Source: an uncultured Eubacterium sp. (GTDB taxonomy: Bacteria; Bacillota; Clostridia; Lachnospirales; Lachnospiraceae). Taken from it: a stretch of DNA of 12,451 bases. Below, piece by piece: positions 1 through 7,068 of the stretch. A model generated the notes under the pieces. That model had not been told where the DNA came from. It searched no databases and saw only the letters and a program-made list of their open reading frames with translations. The stretch covers positions 1 through 12,451 of the forward strand of contig URAI01000074.1 of the NCBI GenBank assembly GCA_900545725.1, written 5' to 3'. The position numbers were made by a program, and so were the translations under genes. The number at the start of each line of letters is the position of its first letter. Position 1 is the stretch's first letter.

Positions 1-1
1 T

Positions 2-55
2 TATTAAAACATTATTTTTTTATTAAAACATTTTTTTATTAAAACATTATTTTTT
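2..55. repeat. AT-rich tandem repeat, three units
   Basis: Three head-to-tail copies of a unit reading TATTAAAACATTATTTTTT begin at 2, 21 and 37. The outer two are 19 nt and the middle one is 16 nt because it lacks TTA. It lies just downstream of the phosphoesterase stop on the minus strand. The array reaches the window edge, so the true copy number is unknown. Slippage is the simplest origin; no binding role can be claimed. Confidence 0.8.
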
Positions 56-75
56 CTGCAATCAACTCATATACC

Positions 76-1344
76 TTATTCATACTGCATCTGCACTATT
101 GAATAATTACCATCTGAAGTAATATTTATAAGCGTAGCACCTCTTTGTTCTGTACTGTTTTCTATACCGGGATATGCCGTATAGTCTATTGATTTACCAT
201 ATACAAGTTCTATACCATTATAATATGCGCCATAATCATTAAGATGGTCATGTCCAACAAACACAGCTTTAGTGCTGCCTAACTGCACTACCTTGTCAAA
301 AAGGCTGCTATGATACGATGAACAATATACATCCTCCCTTTTTGTTCCGAATACAACAATTCCACTATCCCACGCATTTATATACTCCTGAAGCGGAATA
401 TGAAAAAATAACAATGATGAAACCGACGGATTATCTTCTCTAAGTCCTGCAACCTCCTGCTCATACCATGCAGTCTGGTCATCCCTTATATAATCATATC
501 CATACGAACCGTCTGTATTCTGTATGATATTACCTGAATCCATAAGAATAAGTCCCATTATCAATGCTCCATTTTTATTATACAGCTTGAACGTTCCATT
601 TGTATAACCATTAACAGCAGGATTGTTTTTATACATTCTTAAAGTATTACTCTGTGATACCATCGAAGCTATTATATCAGATGTATACCGGTCAAAAAAG
701 CTGTGGTCATGATTACCAAAACACCATGTCCATGGTATTCCAATCTTATCCATCAGTGTACTTATAACATTAAGAGCCCTTATCCCATCATTTGCATCAT
801 AATCGTCTGTTCCAAATATCACATCTCCTGTAAGAATTATAAAATCAGGTGCTGCTCTTTGTATCATGGAATATACTGTTTGAACCGCCTTTAAATCCTT
901 ATCATAAACACTTTCCGTTCCTGTAATATGAATATCTGTAAGCTGTAAAATGCTATATCTATTCTGACCTGCCATCCTGTAATAACCATCATTTCCCATA
1001 GTCATATCGAAGTCATTGTTAATTACAGGCTTAACCGTATCAATATAGTTATATACATTAGCATAATTTCCAGTGCTGTATGCAGAATTATCACGGTTTA
1101 TATTTTCTGCTCTTTTTAACTGTATAACATCCTGTGCCAACTGACCATCTTTTGTTTTGGTATATCCTTTGCTCTTATCTTCTTTATAGCTTGCATCTAC
1201 AATATACCAGCATACAGTGAGTATAAGCATAAGAATTGATGTTAATAATAATATATGCCTTCTTTTTTTGTGTTTTCTTTTTTTAGAATTTTTCATATTG
1301 CCATATCTGGCATTTTTATTAACAGTTTTAACATTCTTAGCCAT
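76..1344 (-). CDS. membrane-anchored calcineurin-like metallophosphoesterase
   Basis: This is a 422-residue phosphoesterase of the calcineurin-like superfamily, expected to hydrolyse a phosphate ester with a two-metal centre; its substrate is unknown. The metal-site blocks appear in order: DIH (D137, H139), GDV (D174), GNHDH (about 210-214), FFHIP (H315) and GHDH (about 364-367). A very basic N-terminus (KKRKHKKRRH) precedes one hydrophobic segment at about 31-48 with no obvious cleavage site. That fits a type II anchor with the catalytic domain outside the membrane. The ATG is supported by AGAGGG at 1349-1354 and a promoter at 1387-1416. It resembles purple-acid-phosphatase-like secreted phosphoesterases of Firmicutes. 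The gene appears monocistronic, with the CHAP gene's terminator-like hairpin lying upstream. The enzyme class is secure, the substrate is not. Confidence 0.88.
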   Translation of the reverse strand: MAKNVKTVNKNARYGNMKNSKKRKHKKRRHILLLTSILMLILTVCWYIVDASYKEDKSKGYTKTKDGQLAQDVIQLKRAENINRDNSAYSTGNYANVYNYIDTVKPVINNDFDMTMGNDGYYRMAGQNRYSILQLTDIHITGTESVYDKDLKAVQTVYSMIQRAAPDFIILTGDVIFGTDDYDANDGIRALNVISTLMDKIGIPWTWCFGNHDHSFFDRYTSDIIASMVSQSNTLRMYKNNPAVNGYTNGTFKLYNKNGALIMGLILMDSGNIIQNTDGSYGYDYIRDDQTAWYEQEVAGLREDNPSVSSLLFFHIPLQEYINAWDSGIVVFGTKREDVYCSSYHSSLFDKVVQLGSTKAVFVGHDHLNDYGAYYNGIELVYGKSIDYTAYPGIENSTEQRGATLINITSDGNYSIVQMQYE

Positions 1345-1377
1345 ATATCCCTCTGTTACCTATATCCTAAAATATTT

Positions 1378-1436
1378 CTGTCTAATATTATAACCACAAT
1401 ATTACAAAATATGCAATTTATTGAAAACTGTCTAAT
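1378..1436 (-). promoter_or_regulatory. promoter of the phosphoesterase gene with flanking 9-bp direct repeats
   Basis: On the minus strand TTGCAT (1411-1416) and TATAAT (1387-1392) are separated by 18 nt, a good sigma-A-type match. The 9-mer ATTAGACAG occurs twice in the same orientation: at 1428-1436, upstream of the -35, and at 1378-1386, directly after the -10 and over the expected transcription start. The copies are 50 bp apart. The promoter is well supported by sequence; an operator role for the repeat is inference. Confidence 0.6.
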
Positions 1437-1470
1437 TTTATTTTTTTAAATCAGTTGACGAAACATATAT

Positions 1471-1563
1471 AAAAAGCCATTACATTAATAAAGACAATAC
1501 AGGATATGGTAAATTATCATACTTATATCCATATTATGTATTACTTTTCTTAATGTAACAGCC
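1471..1563 (-). terminator. long-stem terminator-like hairpin after the CHAP gene
   Basis: In minus-strand RNA the arm GGCTGTTACATTAA (1563 to 1550) pairs along all 14 positions with TTAATGTAATGGCT (1488 to 1475), with three G-U wobbles, and is followed by a short T run (1475 to 1471). The wobbles become mismatches on the other strand, so the structure is directional. It starts 26 nt after the CHAP stop. The 61-nt loop holds an inner GGATAT/ATATCC stem. It closely resembles the element at 2957-3044. Confidence 0.6.
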
Positions 1564-1589
1564 CTATTAACACTTACATATCTAGAATA

Positions 1590-2846
1590 TTAAAAATCTG
1601 CATGTCCATTTGTGAATGTATATTCTTTATCATTATATACAGCAGTTCCATTATAATCGTATCTTATAATGCCCTTTCTGTAATACCATAAACCATATTC
1701 ATTTTCACCAACACCTGTATATTTTAAATCTAATATCCCATCATTAAAATACCACCAGCCATATTCATTTAATGCCATTCCTGTGTATCTAAGGTCAAGC
1801 ACACCATTATCAAAATACCACCAGCCGTATTCATTTAATGCCATTCCTGTATATTCAGTATCTAATTCACCATCATTAAAATACCACCAGCCGTATTCAT
1901 TTAGTGCCATTCCTGTATATTCAGTATCTAATTCACCATTGTTAAAATACCACCATTTATATCCATCACATGCCATTCCTGTATATTCTTTATTGACATA
2001 TCCATTCTGGCAATAATACCATTCATCATCTATATTTACCATACCAGTATAATCAAATGCAATAAATCCGTCATTAAAATACCAGTACCCATAATCATTT
2101 TCGGCAAGTCCAGTATATGAAAGGTCAAGCTCGCCATCGGTTATATACCACCAGCCATATTCATTTCTTGCCATGCCTGTATATGCTGTATTAATATTTC
2201 CATCTTTATAAAAATGCCATAAATTATCATCACCGAGCATCAACTCACCATCTATAAATCTGTCAAGATATATATACCCCTGAAAATTTTCAGGAGCTTC
2301 AAGTGTATCTACTGTTGTTTTCTTTAATACGCCATCACTTGGTGAACGAAGCTCATCTGACTTTCCACCATCTACATTAGCTTCTGTATAATATACTGTA
2401 CCATCCTTAACACATTCTATATATACAACATGTCCATATTTGTTACCTGCTTTTTTACCATAACAAAGAATCGAATTACTTCTTATATCTGTTCCTTTTT
2501 CAAGCTCAGACCTATCATACCACTCTGCCGCATTACCAAGTCCTCTTATTTCAGGAATCCTGTGCCCAGCTTTCTCTTCTGCCCTTGCACAGGCATACCA
2601 CACACATTCCCATGGATAATATGTATTATATTCCGGTGGTGTAAGCTCATAATAATCTGACAAATCAAAATCTGCTATACACTCTCCTAACATAGAATCA
2701 TACTCGGCTGCCTGTACCTGTACAAAACTATTCTCTCCATATATACCTGTAATTTTTGCTGCTCCCATGCTTAATCCTGCTGCCATAATAAATGCAACTG
2801 ACTTTTTAATTATTTTTTTTAATTGCTTATGTGATAATTTACCCAT
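1590..2846 (-). CDS. secreted CHAP-domain cell-wall hydrolase with C-terminal aromatic repeats
   Basis: This 418-residue protein is probably a peptidoglycan amidase or endopeptidase. A basic, hydrophobic N-terminus ends at VQAAE (about 43-48), consistent with signal peptidase I cleavage. The CHAP domain spans about 50-195: Cys81 in WECVWYA, His139 in YGHVVYIE and an acidic residue at Glu155 in YYTEANV form the expected catalytic set. From about 207 to the end there are ten units of about 21 residues of the type YTGMALNEYGWWYFNDGELD, like choline/glucan-binding cell-wall repeats, which should hold the protein on the surface. The start follows GGAGG (2851-2855). No lytic partner gene is adjacent. 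A role in cell separation or wall turnover is inference; CHAP proteins also act as bacteriocins or effectors, but nothing here points that way. Confidence 0.85.
   Translation of the reverse strand: MGKLSHKQLKKIIKKSVAFIMAAGLSMGAAKITGIYGENSFVQVQAAEYDSMLGECIADFDLSDYYELTPPEYNTYYPWECVWYACARAEEKAGHRIPEIRGLGNAAEWYDRSELEKGTDIRSNSILCYGKKAGNKYGHVVYIECVKDGTVYYTEANVDGGKSDELRSPSDGVLKKTTVDTLEAPENFQGYIYLDRFIDGELMLGDDNLWHFYKDGNINTAYTGMARNEYGWWYITDGELDLSYTGLAENDYGYWYFNDGFIAFDYTGMVNIDDEWYYCQNGYVNKEYTGMACDGYKWWYFNNGELDTEYTGMALNEYGWWYFNDGELDTEYTGMALNEYGWWYFDNGVLDLRYTGMALNEYGWWYFNDGILDLKYTGVGENEYGLWYYRKGIIRYDYNGTAVYNDKEYTFTNGHADF
1593..2231 (-). repeat. 63-bp tandem repeats encoding the cell-wall-binding domain
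   Basis: About ten in-frame units near 63 bp encode W/Y/G-rich repeats. The units around 1740-1945 are almost identical at DNA level, sharing blocks such as ATACCACCAGCC and GCCATTCCTGTAT. Units at both ends have diverged (for example DEWYYCQNG and NDKEYTFTNG). This pattern suggests recent unequal crossing-over or conversion in the middle of the array. Confidence 0.85.
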
Positions 2847-2952
2847 TAATCCTCCAAAACATTTTCATTTGAAATCAAGAAAACTTTATACCTGCCGTAT
2901 TCTGTATATCATTTGCATTGTAATTATATTATTAATAATTATAACAATCTTG

Positions 2953-3044
2953 TAAAAGCTGTTATTTAATTCAAAGATATTAAGTTAAATGTCTTGTACA
3001 ATTACTTAAACTTATCTTTTAATCTTCAATATTAAATAACAGCT
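2953..3044 (-). terminator. 88-nt hairpin after purD, probable operon terminator
   Basis: AGCTGTTATTTAAT (3044 to 3031 on the minus strand) and ATTAAATAACAGCT (2970 to 2957) are perfectly complementary over 14 bp and are followed by TTT. The 60-nt interior can form a second stem using AAGATA and TATCTT with flanking AAGTT/AACTT blocks. It begins 40 nt after the purD stop and before the CHAP gene, so it would end the purine transcript. The long loop and short T tail are unusual for a simple terminator, so another structured role is possible. Confidence 0.55.
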
Positions 3045-3084
3045 CTGCAATTATTCATATAATTTTATACTATTTTAAATATAA

Positions 3085-4359
3085 TTATACCTCATCAATA
3101 GCCTTACCTATATCATGTCTCATATACTTGTTCTTAAATCCAACCCACTCTGTTGCCTCATATGCATTAGCTCTTGCTTCTTTTAATGTCTTACCAAGTG
3201 CTGTAACACCTAGAACTCTTCCTCCGTTAGTAACTACCTTACCTGCTTCATTAAACTTAGTTCCGGCATGGAAAAGATAATATCCGTCTTTGTTCTTAAA
3301 GTTATCAAGACCTGTTATCTCAAAACCTTTTTCATATGCAAGAGGATATCCGTCTGATGCAAGAATTACACATACACATGCATTATCTTCAAACTGAAGG
3401 TCAATCTTATCAAGTGTTCCATCAATACATGCTTCAAATACATCAATAATATCATTCTTCATTCTTGGGAGAACAACCTGTGCTTCCGGATCCCCAAATC
3501 TTGCATTATATTCAAGCACCTTAGGACCATCATTTGTAAGCATAAGTCCAAAGAATATAACACCTTTAAATTCCCTGCCCTCTGCTTTCATTGCATCGAC
3601 AGTTGCCTGATAGATATATTTCTTACAGAAATCATCAACTTCCTCAGTATAGAACGGACTTGGTGAAAAGTTACCCATACCTCCTGTATTAAGACCTTTA
3701 TCACCATCTAATGCTCTCTTATGATCCTGCGCTGATGACATAATCTTAATCGTATTGCCATCTACAAATGAAAGTACAGATATCTCCCTGCCGGTCATAA
3801 ATTCTTCGACGACAATAGTATTACCTGCTGAACCGAACTTCTTATCCATCATAAGCTCCTGAACACCAGCCATAGCCTCTTCCTTAGTCTCGCATATAAG
3901 AACACCCTTACCTAACGCAAGGCCGTCTGCTTTAAGCACAATCGGATACTTAGAAGTCTCAAGATATTCTTTAGCTTTCTCTGGCGATGTAAATGTCTCA
4001 TAGGCTGCTGTTGGAATATTATATTTTTTCATAAGGTCCTTTGAAAATGCCTTAGAGCCTTCTAATATTGCTGCATTCTTTCTAGGTCCGAATACTCTTA
4101 AGCCTTCTGCTTCAAATGCATCTACAATTCCACCAACAAGTGGATCATCCATACCTACAACTGTTAAATCTATATCATTTTCCTTAGCAAATGCCACAAG
4201 CTTATCAAATTCCATAGCCTTAATATCAACACATTCAGCCACCTCAGATATTCCTGCATTGCCCGGTGCACAATATATCTTGTCAACCTTTTTGCTCTGT
4301 GCTATCTTCCAGCATATAACATGTTCACGTCCGCCACTTCCTATAACAAGTACTTTCAT
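3085..4359 (-). CDS. purD: phosphoribosylamine--glycine ligase (GAR synthetase)
   Basis: PurD joins glycine to 5-phosphoribosylamine using ATP, the second step of IMP synthesis, in the cytosol. The 424-residue length is normal. The N domain begins MKVLVIGSGGREHVICWK. The ATP-grasp region has LKADGLALGKGV (about 141-153), VVEEFMTGREISV (about 182-195), HKRALDGDKG and TGGMGNFSPSPF (about 212-236). LEYNARFGDPEAQVVLPR (about 281-299) carries the metal- and ATP-binding Glu and Asn. The start has GGAG 8 nt upstream. It is the last gene of the purE-purM-purN-purD cluster, separated from purN by 131 nt that contain a hairpin and small palindromes, so some independent control or mRNA processing is possible. 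Assignment is certain. Confidence 0.98.
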   Translation of the reverse strand: MKVLVIGSGGREHVICWKIAQSKKVDKIYCAPGNAGISEVAECVDIKAMEFDKLVAFAKENDIDLTVVGMDDPLVGGIVDAFEAEGLRVFGPRKNAAILEGSKAFSKDLMKKYNIPTAAYETFTSPEKAKEYLETSKYPIVLKADGLALGKGVLICETKEEAMAGVQELMMDKKFGSAGNTIVVEEFMTGREISVLSFVDGNTIKIMSSAQDHKRALDGDKGLNTGGMGNFSPSPFYTEEVDDFCKKYIYQATVDAMKAEGREFKGVIFFGLMLTNDGPKVLEYNARFGDPEAQVVLPRMKNDIIDVFEACIDGTLDKIDLQFEDNACVCVILASDGYPLAYEKGFEITGLDNFKNKDGYYLFHAGTKFNEAGKVVTNGGRVLGVTALGKTLKEARANAYEATEWVGFKNKYMRHDIGKAIDEV

Positions 4360-4388
4360 ATGTAAATCTCCTTTTTAATAATATAATC

Positions 4389-4484
4389 GTATCTGATACC
4401 ATCAGCCACATATATAACAAATAACTCCTGCTCATATATAAAGTATGTTCTTACATACCCACAAAACATGAGTACATAAGAACA
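4389..4484 (-). promoter_or_regulatory. purN-purD intergenic hairpin and palindromes
   Basis: The 131-nt spacer contains TGTTCTTA (4446-4453) and TAAGAACA (4477-4484), a perfect 8-bp stem with a 23-nt loop, just after the purN stop. Nearer purD is the palindrome GTATCTGATAC (4389-4399), overlapped by CTGAT-ACC-ATCAG. No GC-rich stem with a T tract is present, so a full terminator is unlikely. An RNA processing or attenuation site between purN and purD is possible but unproven. Confidence 0.35.
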
Positions 4485-4490
4485 ATAATC

Positions 4491-5099
4491 TTAATCAGTC
4501 TGTTTATCAGTGTCTTTATTAGCTATCATATTAATTGCAGCCGGCAAAAGCTTCCATTCTGCCTGCTCCATAACTCTTCTTTGCAAAGTCTGCGGTGTAT
4601 CAGTATCAAGTACATCAACTGCCTTTTGGAATATAATCTCACCGGTATCCATTCCCTCATCTACATAATGCACAGTTGCTCCTGTAACCTTGACACCCTT
4701 TTTAAGTGCTTCCTCATGTACATGAAGTCCATAATAACCAACACCACAAAAAGATGGAATAAGAGATGGATGGATATTAATAATTCTATGGCTGTATTCA
4801 TGTACCATTTTCTCAGGAATCTTAACAAGAAATCCTGCAAGAACTATTAAATCAGGTTTAAACTCATTAACCTTAGCCAGAAGAGCATCATTAAATTCAT
4901 CTCTGTCTTCATAATCCTTAGGCGAAACACATACGGCCTCTATGCCATTATCTTTAGCTCTTGTGAGTGCATATGCGTTGGCATTATTACTTATTACACC
5001 TACAATCATAGCATTAGTTATCGTCTTATTATTAATGGCATCTATTATTGCCTGAAGGTTGGTACCGCCACCCGATACCATAACAGCAACTCTTAGCAT
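4491..5099 (-). CDS. purN: phosphoribosylglycinamide formyltransferase, 10-formyl-THF dependent
   Basis: PurN transfers a formyl group from 10-formyltetrahydrofolate to GAR, the third step of IMP synthesis. The 202-residue protein opens with the phosphate-binding VSGGGTNLQAI (8-18). The catalytic residues are in place: Asn108 and His110 in NIHPSLIPS and Asp151 in DEGMDTG. Between His110 and GLHVHE the loop reads SFCGVGYY, about five residues longer than in E. coli PurN, a form I associate with clostridial enzymes. The ATG overlaps the end of purM by 7 nt, so translation is probably coupled and no separate promoter is expected. The last few residues (DTDKQTD) are polar and poorly conserved. 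Assignment is secure. Confidence 0.97.
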   Translation of the reverse strand: MLRVAVMVSGGGTNLQAIIDAINNKTITNAMIVGVISNNANAYALTRAKDNGIEAVCVSPKDYEDRDEFNDALLAKVNEFKPDLIVLAGFLVKIPEKMVHEYSHRIINIHPSLIPSFCGVGYYGLHVHEEALKKGVKVTGATVHYVDEGMDTGEIIFQKAVDVLDTDTPQTLQRRVMEQAEWKLLPAAINMIANKDTDKQTD

Positions 5100-6118
5100 A
5101 CTGTTACTCCCTTCTCACCCTCTTCAACTGTACCGATTACATAACCTGTCTCACCGGCAGCTTTAACAGCCTCTAATACTTTATCTGTATCAGCAGGATC
5201 TACTGCAAGCACCATACCGATACCCATATTAAATGTATTATACATCATATGTTCTTCAATCTGTCCATCTTCCTGAAGCATCTTAAATATTGCAGGAACT
5301 TCATAGCTGTCCTTCTTAATTACAGCTCTGACACCGTCATGTAACATTCTTGGGACATTTTCATAGAAACCACCGCCTGTTATATGACTGCAGCCCTTAA
5401 TCTTAACGCCGGCATTCTTAATTTCCTTAAGAGTCTTAACATATATCTTAGTTGGAGCAAGTAATGCTTCTCCGAGAGTCTTTCCAAGTGATTCATAATA
5501 TGTATTAAGTGCTTCTTCTGTAATTGTAAATACACTTCTTACAAGTGAAAAACCATTGCTGTGAACACCGCTTGAAGCAATACCTATAAGTGTATCACCA
5601 GCCTTGATATCCTTACCTGTTATTAAATCCTTCTCATCTACAACACCTACTGCAAAACCGGCAAGGTCATATTCGTCTACAGGATAAAAGCCTGGCATCT
5701 CTGCTGTCTCACCACCGATTAATGCACAATCTGACTGGATACATCCATCTGCAACACCCTTAACGATATTGGCAATTTTTTCAGGTTCATTCTTGCCACA
5801 TGCAATATAATCAAGGAAGAAAAGTGGTTCACCACCTGCACATGCTATATCATTGACACACATAGCCACACAATCAATACCTACTGTATCATGTTTATCC
5901 ATTGTAAATGCAATCTTTAACTTAGTTCCTACACCATCAGTACCTGATACAAGTGTCGGCTTTTCCATGCCCTTGAACTTCTCCATTGAAAATGCGCCTG
6001 AAAAACCACCAAGATTAGTAAGTACCTCTTCTCTCATTGTCTTAGCAACATGTTCTTTCATTAATTCTACTGACTTATATCCTGCTTCGATATCAACGCC
6101 TGCTTTTTTGTAATCCAT
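5093..6118 (-). CDS. purM: phosphoribosylformylglycinamidine cyclo-ligase (AIR synthetase)
   Basis: PurM closes the imidazole ring, converting FGAM and ATP to AIR. At 341 residues it has normal length. Diagnostic blocks are YKKAGVDIEAGY at the N-terminus, SGTDGVGTKLKIA (about 58-70), GIDCVAMCVNDI (about 80-91), GGETAEMPGFYP (about 135-146) and SSGVHSNGFSLVR (about 182-194). The ATG at 6118 matches the family N-terminus. There is no ribosome binding site directly before it: the nearest strong one, AAGGAG, is about 52 nt upstream, behind a 40-nt hairpin. In-frame sequence between the two is open but has no ATG, GTG or TTG. Its stop overlaps the purN start, and purE lies 102 nt upstream in the same operon. 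Confidence 0.97.
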   Translation of the reverse strand: MDYKKAGVDIEAGYKSVELMKEHVAKTMREEVLTNLGGFSGAFSMEKFKGMEKPTLVSGTDGVGTKLKIAFTMDKHDTVGIDCVAMCVNDIACAGGEPLFFLDYIACGKNEPEKIANIVKGVADGCIQSDCALIGGETAEMPGFYPVDEYDLAGFAVGVVDEKDLITGKDIKAGDTLIGIASSGVHSNGFSLVRSVFTITEEALNTYYESLGKTLGEALLAPTKIYVKTLKEIKNAGVKIKGCSHITGGGFYENVPRMLHDGVRAVIKKDSYEVPAIFKMLQEDGQIEEHMMYNTFNMGIGMVLAVDPADTDKVLEAVKAAGETGYVIGTVEEGEKGVTVC

Positions 6119-6128
6119 TTTTCTAATT

Positions 6129-6177
6129 GCTACATGTGTATAATGACTGTTATACTGCCTTATGTAGCCTCTCCTTC
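6129..6177 (-). promoter_or_regulatory. purM Shine-Dalgarno separated from its ATG by a nested hairpin
   Basis: On the minus strand AAGGAGAGG-type sequence (about 6168-6177) is followed at once by a nested hairpin at 6168 to 6129. The outer stem is GCTACAT/ATGTAGC (7 bp) and the inner stem GTATAA-CAGTCA-TTATAC (6 bp). Ten nucleotides without any SD match (AATTAGAAAA) then lead to the purM ATG. With the hairpin folded, SD-to-ATG spacing falls from about 52 to about 12 nt. No other start codon lies at a usable distance from this SD. An ATG-TAG minimal ORF sits in the outer stem (6130-6135). Confidence 0.55.
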
Positions 6178-6220
6178 CTTTATGTATAATCTATATAAAT
6201 TAATAATTAATCTGTAATTG

Positions 6221-6739
6221 TTACTTATTCTTCTCTTCCATATACTTCTTATATCCAACTTCCTTAAGATGCGCATCCTTAGCCTGTACACTTTCCTTAA
6301 GCTCTTTTGTATATGCTTTTAATCTGTTAAGAAGCTCTGCATCTGATGTTGCAAGAATCTTTGCTGCCAGAAGTCCAGCATTAGCTCCACCATTAATTGC
6401 AACAGTAGCAACTGGAATTCCTGATGGCATCTGTACGATTGAATAGAGTGAATCTCTTCCACCAAGTGAAGTTGTATGCATTGGGATTCCAATTACAGGC
6501 ATTGGAAATATTGCTGCACACATACCTGGTAAATGTGCTGCCATACCTGCTCCGGCAATTATAACCTTGAATCCTTTTTCTTCTGCTGTCTTAGCATATT
6601 CAAAAAATACATCCGGTTCCCTGTGTGCTGAAATAATTGTCATCTCATAAGATATTCCTAACTTGTCAAGAATATCAGCAGCCTTAGACATGACAGGCAT
6701 ATCTGAATCACTACCCATTACAATTCCTACTTTAGACAT
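6221..6739 (-). CDS. purE: N5-carboxyaminoimidazole ribonucleotide mutase, PurE type
   Basis: PurE produces CAIR, the carboxylated intermediate after AIR in IMP synthesis. The 172-residue protein has MGSDSDMPVM (8-17), the phosphate- and nucleotide-binding SAHREPD (about 39-45), AGAGMAAHLPGM (about 62-73) and DSLYSIVQMPSGIPVATV (about 96-113). The HLPG and AHRxPD motifs match the bacterial class I N5-CAIR mutase rather than the class II AIR carboxylase. A class I enzyme normally needs PurK, which is not in this window. GGAGGAAG at 6744-6751 sets the ATG. It is the first gene of the operon, behind a leader of about 270 nt with several hairpins. The C-terminal 25 residues are lysine/glutamate rich. 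Confidence 0.97.
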   Translation of the reverse strand: MSKVGIVMGSDSDMPVMSKAADILDKLGISYEMTIISAHREPDVFFEYAKTAEEKGFKVIIAGAGMAAHLPGMCAAIFPMPVIGIPMHTTSLGGRDSLYSIVQMPSGIPVATVAINGGANAGLLAAKILATSDAELLNRLKAYTKELKESVQAKDAHLKEVGYKKYMEEKNK

Positions 6740-7011
6740 CTTTCTTCCTCCATCCTGCAGGCAATTCCTGCAAAAAAGTTAATATAATTTATTTGATTAT
6801 GAGCCTTATGCTGTTTATATAATATACACGCCCATAATTATATATATCTTTCCAAATACTAAGATGATATATTATTAAATCCTTCTGAATTAATATGAAC
6901 AATATTCTCACTATTCATAATATTCAATGGTAAAATTGTGCAATTTACAATTGTTTGACACAATTTTAACATATATATCATTCATTATACAGGAAATGAC
7001 ATTACATTTTA
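6740..7011 (-). promoter_or_regulatory. long structured leader of the purine operon, no known riboswitch recognised
   Basis: The region between the promoter and purE would give an mRNA leader of about 260-270 nt. Three stems can form in minus-strand RNA. One is AAAATTGTG/CACAATTTT (arms 6959-6967 and 6932-6940). A second is ATTATGGGC/GCTCATAAT (6830-6838 and 6796-6804, one G-U wobble). A third is TGCAGG-AATTG-CCTGCA (6756-6772), directly before the ribosome binding site. I looked for the cores of guanine, ZTP and THF riboswitches and for a PurR-box-like CGAA block and saw none. No intrinsic terminator was seen either, so control of translation initiation would be the likelier mechanism. Confidence 0.4.
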
Positions 7012-7040
7012 ATTGTACTTGGTTTTTTGTTTGTAGTCAA
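7012..7040 (-). promoter_or_regulatory. sigma-A-type promoter of the purE-purM-purN-purD operon
   Basis: On the minus strand TTGACT (7035-7040) and TACAAT (7012-7017) are separated by exactly 17 nt, one mismatch from consensus in each hexamer. Transcription should start near 7005. The promoter lies just downstream of the aminopeptidase stop and is the best promoter match in this stretch. A second TATAAT a little further in has no good -35. Confidence 0.65.
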
Positions 7041-7068
7041 GCAGTTAGCACACTTGAATTCCTATAAT

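Noticed and set aside
2..55. Tandem repeat at the left edge as the start of a CRISPR array
   Set aside because: Units are contiguous, 16-19 nt, AT-only in the variable part, with no spacers and no cas genes.
1783..2016. Plus-strand ORF opposite the CHAP gene repeats
   Set aside because: A shadow of the minus-strand repeats; its own repetitive sequence follows from the 63-bp units and it has no start signals.
6955..6990. TTGACA on the plus strand upstream of AT-rich sequence, a possible plus-strand promoter
   Set aside because: No -10 at proper spacing and no plus-strand gene downstream; the hexamer is part of the inverted repeat in the purE leader.
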